DNA of 64,000 bases from Paracentrotus lividus (taxonomy: Eukaryota > Echinodermata > Echinoidea > Camarodonta > Echinidae). The stretch lies in NCBI GenBank assembly GCA_940671915.1, contig CALNVZ010003429.1, positions 22,858,594 to 22,922,593 of the forward strand, written 5' to 3'. Below are positions 58,925-64,000 of this stretch, one piece after another (position 1 is the stretch's first letter; each line of letters opens with the position of its first letter). The notes under the pieces are model-generated. The model had not been told where the DNA came from. It ran no database searches and saw only the letters and a program-made list of their open reading frames with translations. Made by a program: the position numbers and the translations under genes.

Positions 58925-61890
58925 ATTTGATCTCTTTCACCTATCTTCCCATCTCTCATATTCCTCTAACCCATGTCTATTTGGTCTCCTTTACCTCCCT
59001 CTGTATATCTGCTCTCTGCATTTTTTAAAATTCAAAACCCATTCTCACTATCTGTTATCTCTTGGGATTTCCCTCAATCTCTAATTTTTACATCCTTCCT
59101 CTCTCTCCCCCTCTCTCTCTCTCTTTGCTTCTAATTTCTTTACCCGTTCCATCCCTCTGCCCCTTTCCTCCCCCTACACTGCTCTTATCTCTCCTATTAC
59201 TTTCCTTTACTTCTTCTTCCCACCCATCCCCCTCCATCCATCCATCTCTCTTTCCCCATCTCTCACTTTCATAATCCCTTCTTTCATATTCCCTTCATAT
59301 TTCTTTTGGTTCACTCCGCTGTAGGCCCACACATTGTACAATGTACCACCTATCCCACCTCCGTCCCTCCCACCTCAGTCCCTCCCATCTCACTCTCTCT
59401 CTCTGCTACTAATACCTCACTGAGTGGATCCTATTAGAGACAGCAGTGAACCTGATATTGGGACCAAGGTCATGCGTGATTGATGCTTAGATGAAGGATA
59501 GAGACAATTCATAGAAAAGGGAACCGTTTTGGTTTTCCTCTGCGTACATGCTGGTGACCATGGTGATCGTACACTTCCAAGCCTTTTTTCTGCAATTGAT
59601 TTCCATTTTTTTTCCCGTTGGAGGCGAGAAGTCATCGTCCTTTTCAAAATGGCATTCCTATAGTTATCCTCAAAATTAAAATGTCTACCTCTGTTTATTT
59701 ACACTCTAGATTAAAACATAAAGACAAATTGCGAATTATAAATGGAATCAATGAAAACATTTTCACACTGTAACCATTTATTAGGTACGACTTATTTTCA
59801 AAATCTGTTTGTGAATTGTGGATAAATGTTGATCTCCTTTTCAAAATTGCAATACAAATTTTCCTTCAAAATAAAAAATTCCTGTTCAGTGTACTTATGT
59901 CAATTTTTCATTAATACCTGGTGGATTAAGAACAATTTAAATAATTTTCACATTAATTTGTTCTATTGATATCAGGTAAATGTGGAATTAGAGCAAATCT
60001 GAATAGAGCTGCAAAGATCAAGCTTCTATCATGCATAAAAAGAAATTTCTGCCCCTTATAAATGTGTGTTCATGGGTTTCACAAGACATTTATAAGCAGC
60101 CTACTGCCCATGTACATTATACACGCATCCTCCGTTTTGGCCTGACAGTGTTTGAATTTTACAAGCCTTATTAATGTACGTCTTAAAATAGCTCCCAGCC
60201 TGCATTGTTGCGTTTCCAGACTCTGACGCAATCAATACAAATAGGCGGTATGCAGTCTCTTTCAGGATGTTTCTCCTCCTTTCCGGTTTCTCTCCCACCG
60301 TCATCTCTCTCTCTCTCTCTGTATCTCTTTCTTTCTGTCTCTCTTTCTCTCAATCTTTTATATCTTTCTATAACAGACAGTATGCATCTTTGAAAAATCT
60401 GTCTTTCTTTTCCAGTTTCTTCCAAGTGTTTCTCCATCTGTAATCTCTCTCTACCTACAATGTAGATTTCTCTCCCGCCGTCATCTCTCTCCCTTTATCT
60501 CTCTTTCTTCTCTCAATCTCTATATCTTTCTATAACAGGCAGAATGCATCTAGTCTTTCTCTTGCCTTTCCAGTTTCTCTCCATGTATTTCTCCATCTGT
60601 AATCTCTCTACCTACAATGTAGGTTCTTCTCCAGCCATCATCTCTCTTTCTGTTTGTCTGTCTGTCTCTCTTTCTATCTCTCAATCTTTCTATCTTTCTA
60701 TAACAGGCAGTATGCACCTAGTTTCTCTCCATGTATTGCTCCATCGGTAATCTCTCTCTGCCTATATGAATTTCTCTCTTTATGTTGTCTAGTTTATTTT
60801 TAAAGATTTCTTTAATAGTTTATCTCCTTTCCTGTCAACTGAGTATCCCCTCTTCATGTGTGTGTTTCTTTCTCTCGCTCTACCTACAATGTAAAGGGAT
60901 TGAGAAACTTCGTGGAGGCTTGCAAAAATATACGCTGTGTGGCTCTACATGCTATCAGTGCATGTAATAATGGGTCATGGCAGTATAATGTAAAATGCCC
61001 TTTGCCAAGACATTAATCTACTTTAGCCACACTCGACCCAGGGAGAACATTGTTATCTGGTAGAGTAAATGTTTTTAAAAGAAAGCCAGAGTAGAAAATA
61101 GTTGTATCCTCAGGGTGGAAAGCAAATTATATCATTTTAATAATACGTGAAAAAGGACTATTTTTGACTTCTTTATAATAATTTCACAATGTCTTTAATT
61201 TCTCAATGAATGGGACACCCGACTCTGTGATTTTAATCAGAAATCCTTTTTCGTTTTGATTCAACATCCCAATAAAATCCAATTAAAAAGCTCCTACATT
61301 GTACATGCCATTAATGACACGCACCACAATCCTTTGCAGTAATACATTGTAGGTAATAGCACTACTGCCATCCCCTGACAAATGGAAGCAACTCTGAAAA
61401 ATGAAAATTTTGAGTTTTTGATGTTTTGATGTTTCATTTAGTGCTAACTTCCTTCTGGCCAAGTTTTATATATAAAAATTATCCAGCTTAAATATATTTA
61501 AGGTAAGACATTTCAAGATTCCATTGACATTGACTTAAAAGACGGATTCATTTTGCTCTTTTACAGAAAAAGTAATTTTCAGAGTTGCTTCCTTTTGTCA
61601 TGAGATGGCAGACATCATATACATGTAGAGCTCTATCCCAATAGCAAAATGAAAAGTAATAATGACGAGACAGGTTTGCGATCGACCCTGATTGTCTTGT
61701 CTAATAGATAATAAATTGACTTGGCATCCCATCCAGGGTTGTTGCCGTGGTTGGCTGGACGGGCTTGCTGGCACAGCGACACTATGCTGACCATGTTTTT
61801 AATTAGTTTGTACATGAGAATAATTAGAGAGGCCTTCTGCTCTACACGTTTGATTGAGGTTTAGTGAAGGCATTATCTCCTCTATCATAT

Positions 61891-61928
<38 letters not shown>

Positions 61929-61949
61929 ACTATCTATCTCTATATCTCT

Positions 61950-61986
<37 letters not shown>

Positions 61987-61991
61987 ACTAT

Positions 61992-62046
<55 letters not shown>

Positions 62047-63234
62047 AATCTATCTATATCTCTCTCACTCTCTTTCTCTCTCACTTGCTCTCCTTCTCTT
62101 TTTTTTCTCTCTCTCTCCCCACATCTTTCTCTCTTATGAAAACAGAGATGGCATTGGTATATTTTGATTGCAAGAGCTCTTTGTGGATTTCCTTATCCGA
62201 CTAAAGACTCTTTTCCATTTTAAATACCATTACAACAGCTCTTACATTTGTACATGTAAGAGCTGTTCCAGGTAAATGGAGCCTGATCACTATAAGCCCC
62301 CGTGTATTCTGTTCACTGGTATTCATACTGTAAAATTTTTTTCTCTCTGATAATGCAATGTTTACAAATGTCAGAATCTGTAATTGGAAAGATACATGTA
62401 ATTCCAAAACTCAAGGAAACTCTTTCTTAGTAGTACCTTGGCAGATTTTGTTTTCCCTTCGAGATAATGCAGTGTTTAGATGTACTTCTTTAAGAATTAA
62501 ATTGCCATTGAAAAACTACAGCTTTAGAAGGTATCTAGAGTAGTCAAAAGGTTTTGGTGCTTACATATCTAATCTGATGAGAAAATGTCTTTTATTATGG
62601 CTTTGGGGGCCCCAGTTGGCCCCTCATAATCACTGTGTTTGTTTGTGATGAAATTTTTTTTTTTTTCATTGTATAAAGCTGAAAAGAATGTCATAGAAAG
62701 CTTGAGCCTTATATTGTCAAATGGTCTTCAGATGATTTTGTTGGGCCCCATTTTAAGTGTATGGCAGATCAAGCAAGTTGGTCTATAGACCAGGGTTATT
62801 ATTACAAAGGGGCTCTGAGCGATATAGCCCCCCCCCCTTACATTGTAAGACACTGGGTCTGCTACATGTATAGACCTAAGTAAAATTTACAGAATACTGT
62901 TTACACAGGATATTTTGAGGTGGTTTATCTTCGCGAATTTCGCGACCTACATGTACTTAACACGAAAAATGTCACTTCCTAATATTTCTGTACTACATGT
63001 AAGTGGATGCAAATACATTAAATTCGCAAAAATATACTGTTGCAAATAACCCGTCTTGAAGCAAAATCGCAAAAATGTATGGTTGCGAAATATATGGCGT
63101 ATACAAAAATTCTTTTGATATTTACCTTTAAGAAAGCCCTTGTACCATTCTTGTAGCTCATGTTCATTAAATTCTGTGTTCTCTCTAAGATCCGTCAGCA
63201 TCTCAGGCCTAAGCTTGCTATTCTGTTTCCCCAT
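55167..63234 (-). CDS. HPCAL1: Neurocalcin / hippocalcin-like neuronal calcium sensor protein, three coding exons
   Basis: Seen: exons 63126-63234, 56977-57245 and 55167-55373 join with GT/AG junctions into one 585-nt frame encoding 194 residues plus a stop, the usual length of this family. The protein begins MGKQNSK, a myristoylation signal on Gly2. EF-hand 1 is the degenerate Cys38-Pro39 type. Canonical calcium loops lie at residues 73-84, 109-120 and 157-168. The C-terminal part carries the family signature [10 protein letters not shown]. Known for the family: calcium binding exposes the myristoyl group and sends the protein to membranes, where it modulates signalling in neurons. The N-terminal third resembles HPCAL1/neurocalcin more than recoverin or frequenin, but the choice among vertebrate HPCAL1, NCALD and HPCA names is arbitrary for an invertebrate single orthologue. 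The start codon has A at -3 and G at +4. Introns are about 5.9 kb (phase 1) and 1.6 kb (phase 0). No broken residue was seen. Confidence 0.96.
56014..56917. mobile_element. Foldback DNA element in intron 2 of the neurocalcin-like gene
   Basis: The element starts CAGTGTGTCCCACAAA and ends with the inverse, TTTGTGGGACACACTG, flanked by TA on both sides (56012-56013 and 56918-56919). The inverted arms continue inward for about 420-450 bp each with few mismatches, so almost the entire element is one palindrome. The TA duplication and ends suggest a Tc1/mariner-type non-autonomous element. Open frames within it read through the palindrome and are not genes. Confidence 0.9.
56977..57245 (-). CDS. 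HPCAL1: Neurocalcin-like gene, coding exon 2
   Basis: The acceptor CTTTCCTTGCAG is followed by ATTGTCCC; together with the G carried over from exon 1 it restores the Asp-Cys-Pro of EF-hand 1. The exon encodes residues 37-126, including the complete EF-hand 2 and 3 loops. It ends at ATAGTACAG|GTATGA, leaving a phase 0 intron. Its 269 nt plus one carried base make exactly 90 codons. Confidence 0.96.
57376..57640. mobile_element. Small MITE with AAAGGTGTCYTA ends
   Basis: It starts AAAGGTGTCCTA and ends with the inverse TAAGACACCTTT. The arms also share GGTTTAACTAT and a block ending TGTGACAC in inverted orientation. The roughly 265-bp size and inverted structure fit a MITE inside intron 1 of the neurocalcin-like gene. 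No target duplication was resolved. Confidence 0.7.
58095..59410. repeat. Long pyrimidine-rich tract (CT/CCT low complexity) in intron 1
   Basis: About 1.3 kb is dominated by C and T with CTCT runs on the plus strand, so the neurocalcin transcript, read from the minus strand, is purine-rich here. Overlapping frames full of Ser, Leu and Pro are by-products of the composition. Confidence 0.9.
60260..60770. repeat. Tandem repeat of about 150 bp, CT-rich
   Basis: Three diverged copies share, in order, a block like TCCAGTTTCTCTCC, a CTCT stretch, TATCTTTCTATAACAG and GGCAGTATGCAT. They lie in intron 1 of the neurocalcin-like gene. Confidence 0.75.
61365..61611. mobile_element. MITE with CTGCCATC ends
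   Basis: The left end CTGCCATC, then TGACAAATGGAAGCAACTC, is matched inverted at the right by GAGTTGCTTCCTTTTGTCA and GATGGCAG. At about 247 bp with an AT-rich middle, it is a small non-autonomous DNA element in intron 1. Confidence 0.8.
61885..62125. repeat. Microsatellite: CT runs with a TATC block
   Basis: Long CTCTCT runs surround about a dozen CTAT/TATC tetranucleotides near 62008-62050. The frames with repeating Ser-Leu or Tyr-Leu-Ser-Ile are translation artefacts. Confidence 0.95.
62234..62267. repeat. Perfect short hairpin
   Basis: AACAGCTCTTACAT at the left and ATGTAAGAGCTGTT at the right form a perfect 14-bp stem with a 6-nt loop. It lies in intron 1 of the neurocalcin-like gene. 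It may be the remains of a palindromic MITE or a structured intronic element; nothing decides between them. Confidence 0.7.
62920..63100. repeat. TTCGCGAATTTCGCG-type dispersed repeat
   Basis: TTCGCGAATTTCGCG at about 62930 is followed by several inverted CGCAAAAAT and TTGCGAAAT motifs. From memory this motif style occurs in dispersed repeats of marine invertebrates. It lies close to the donor of coding exon 1. Boundaries are not defined. Confidence 0.45.
63126..63234 (-). CDS. HPCAL1: Neurocalcin-like gene, coding exon 1
   Basis: This exon encodes residues 1-36 plus the first base of codon 37. The donor reads AAAG|GTAAAT, giving a phase 1 intron. It contains the myristoylation motif and the first helix ([10 protein letters not shown]) of the degenerate EF-hand 1. 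Reading on into the intron gives a nonsense tail, which confirms the exon end. Confidence 0.96.
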
Positions 63235-63467
63235 CTTCCACTCCTATTCCTCCCCTTCTGTCTCTCCTCCAAGATTCACGTTCCCCCCTCCGCCTATCCG
63301 TTTTGCTCCCCTTTGTGCACTGTCTCCCTTTTTGTCTATGTCTGCTGCTCTCTGTTGTGTAGGTTGGTACAGTGCGGCTGCAGGAAAGTGGAGTTCTGTA
63401 GATGGGCGCTCCCTGAATAGGCGATAGAGTCTGAAGATATTCCTTTTCTGAAGGCTGGCAGAACTAT
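63235..63467 (-). other. HPCAL1: Probable 5' UTR part of the first coding exon of the neurocalcin-like gene
   Basis: Upstream of the ATG the minus strand has a good acceptor, TTTATCTCCTACAG, ending at 63468. This suggests that the first coding exon starts at 63467 with about 230 nt of 5' UTR and that one or more non-coding exons lie beyond the window. Open frames across this stretch (for example 63244-63552) have no family resemblance. This is an inference from splice signals only. Confidence 0.5.
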
Positions 63468-64000
63468 CTGTAGGAGATAAAGAGATAAGCAGGTCATATT
63501 TTAGGACATGATGAAAGCCTTCAAACAAAATTTTTTTTAATTTACTAGGCACTCTTTAAAAGGGTGACACACCATTTTCTGTGACGGCAATTGCGTCACG
63601 CTTTCCTTCATCTACATGTAAGATGTACAATGTAGGGTTAAATAGGTTTGGGGTTTGTGTTAGGTTAAGGTTTATGTAGTGTTAAGTCCATGTCTGAAGT
63701 TCATCATTCATATTCAGGATTGATGGCAGATCAATGGTCACCAGAATCATGTTTTCTTATACATGTAGAGAGTGTGGTAGGCACATGGGGAGCAGATACA
63801 ATTTATACCAGAATTAAAATAGGAGGTGAGCGGGGAAAGGCCCAGGCATGTATGTCCTTGTCTTGCCTAATTTGTTAATTACAGCTCATTAAATTAATAT
63901 TCCTCATAAAAAATAGATAAATGCCATAAATGTCCCAGCCTTGGGTAATACAACTCATTTGACATTCAAAATGAATTTATACTGGAATTAAAATATGAGG

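Larger units (their letters stand above)
57246..63125 (-). other. HPCAL1: Intron 1 (between coding exons 1 and 2) of the neurocalcin-like gene
   Basis: 5,880 bp. Besides the MITEs, microsatellites and hairpin listed separately, the stretches 57650-58090, 59411-60255, 60771-61364 and 62270-62920 hold no feature I can support. Confidence 0.85.

Noticed and set aside
58095..59274. Frames up to 201 residues rich in Ser, Leu and Pro
   Set aside because: Pyrimidine-rich low complexity; several overlapping frames are open at once and none has a domain.
61854..62204. 116-residue frame with Tyr-Leu-Ser-Ile repeats
   Set aside because: Translation of CT and TATC microsatellites.
62947..63125. C-terminal part of the frame 62947-63234 as a variant end of the calcium sensor
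   Set aside because: It is read-through past a clear donor site into intron; the family sequence continues exactly in exon 2.

Overview
The window looks like animal nuclear DNA from a marine invertebrate deuterostome, most likely an echinoderm of sea-urchin type. It is AT-rich and intron-rich, contains one clearly conserved animal gene, and is otherwise dominated by non-LTR retrotransposon relics, short interspersed elements and non-autonomous DNA transposons, many with minisatellite arrays in their arms. The echinoderm call is an inference from the repeat style (for example the GAGCGCGAAGCGCGAG motif and MITEs ending AAGGCCTGGTCCCAC); no species marker is visible.

Positions 1-33000 contain no host gene that I can support. 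In order they hold: diverged tandem repeats (1-1540); a decayed CR1-like LINE (2160-5400); a 1.7 kb foldback element (5594-7287); a 5'-truncated L2-like LINE on the minus strand (7437-8518); a long-TIR MITE (10034-10662); a second CR1-like LINE split by a small DNA element (about 10860-15450, split at 13149-13824); LINE 3' fragments (15600-16640); and a hairpin repeat split by a 2.35 kb element whose arms are arrays of a 16-bp unit (17027-19375). From about 21121 to 32560 there is a nest of three elements. An outer element carrying GAGCGCGAAGCGCGAG repeats was interrupted by a second copy of the 16-bp-array element (22955-31318, with an 8-9 bp target duplication). That copy was in turn interrupted inside its right array by a 6.2 kb foldback element (24809-30997, TTG duplication). 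The foldback carries a tRNA-derived SINE.

Positions 33068-35691 hold a decayed multi-exon protein-coding copy on the minus strand. Five exons join with consistent phases and good splice sites, but the copy has several frameshifts and a MITE inside one exon. I do not recognise the family by name. Further right lie a SINE dimer with an 11-bp target duplication, another foldback (about 35758-37770), a Tx1/L1-like LINE (about 38600-41455), a 3.3 kb element filled with GGCGCC minisatellite (43538-46843), several small MITEs, and two isolated exon-like segments of unknown meaning.

The right end (55167-63467) is the one intact gene: a neuronal calcium sensor of the neurocalcin/hippocalcin-like (HPCAL1) type on the minus strand. 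Its three coding exons join exactly to give 194 residues with an N-myristoylation signal and four EF-hand units, the first degenerate. Its second coding intron contains a nearly complete 904-bp palindrome, and its first a long pyrimidine-rich tract plus several MITEs.
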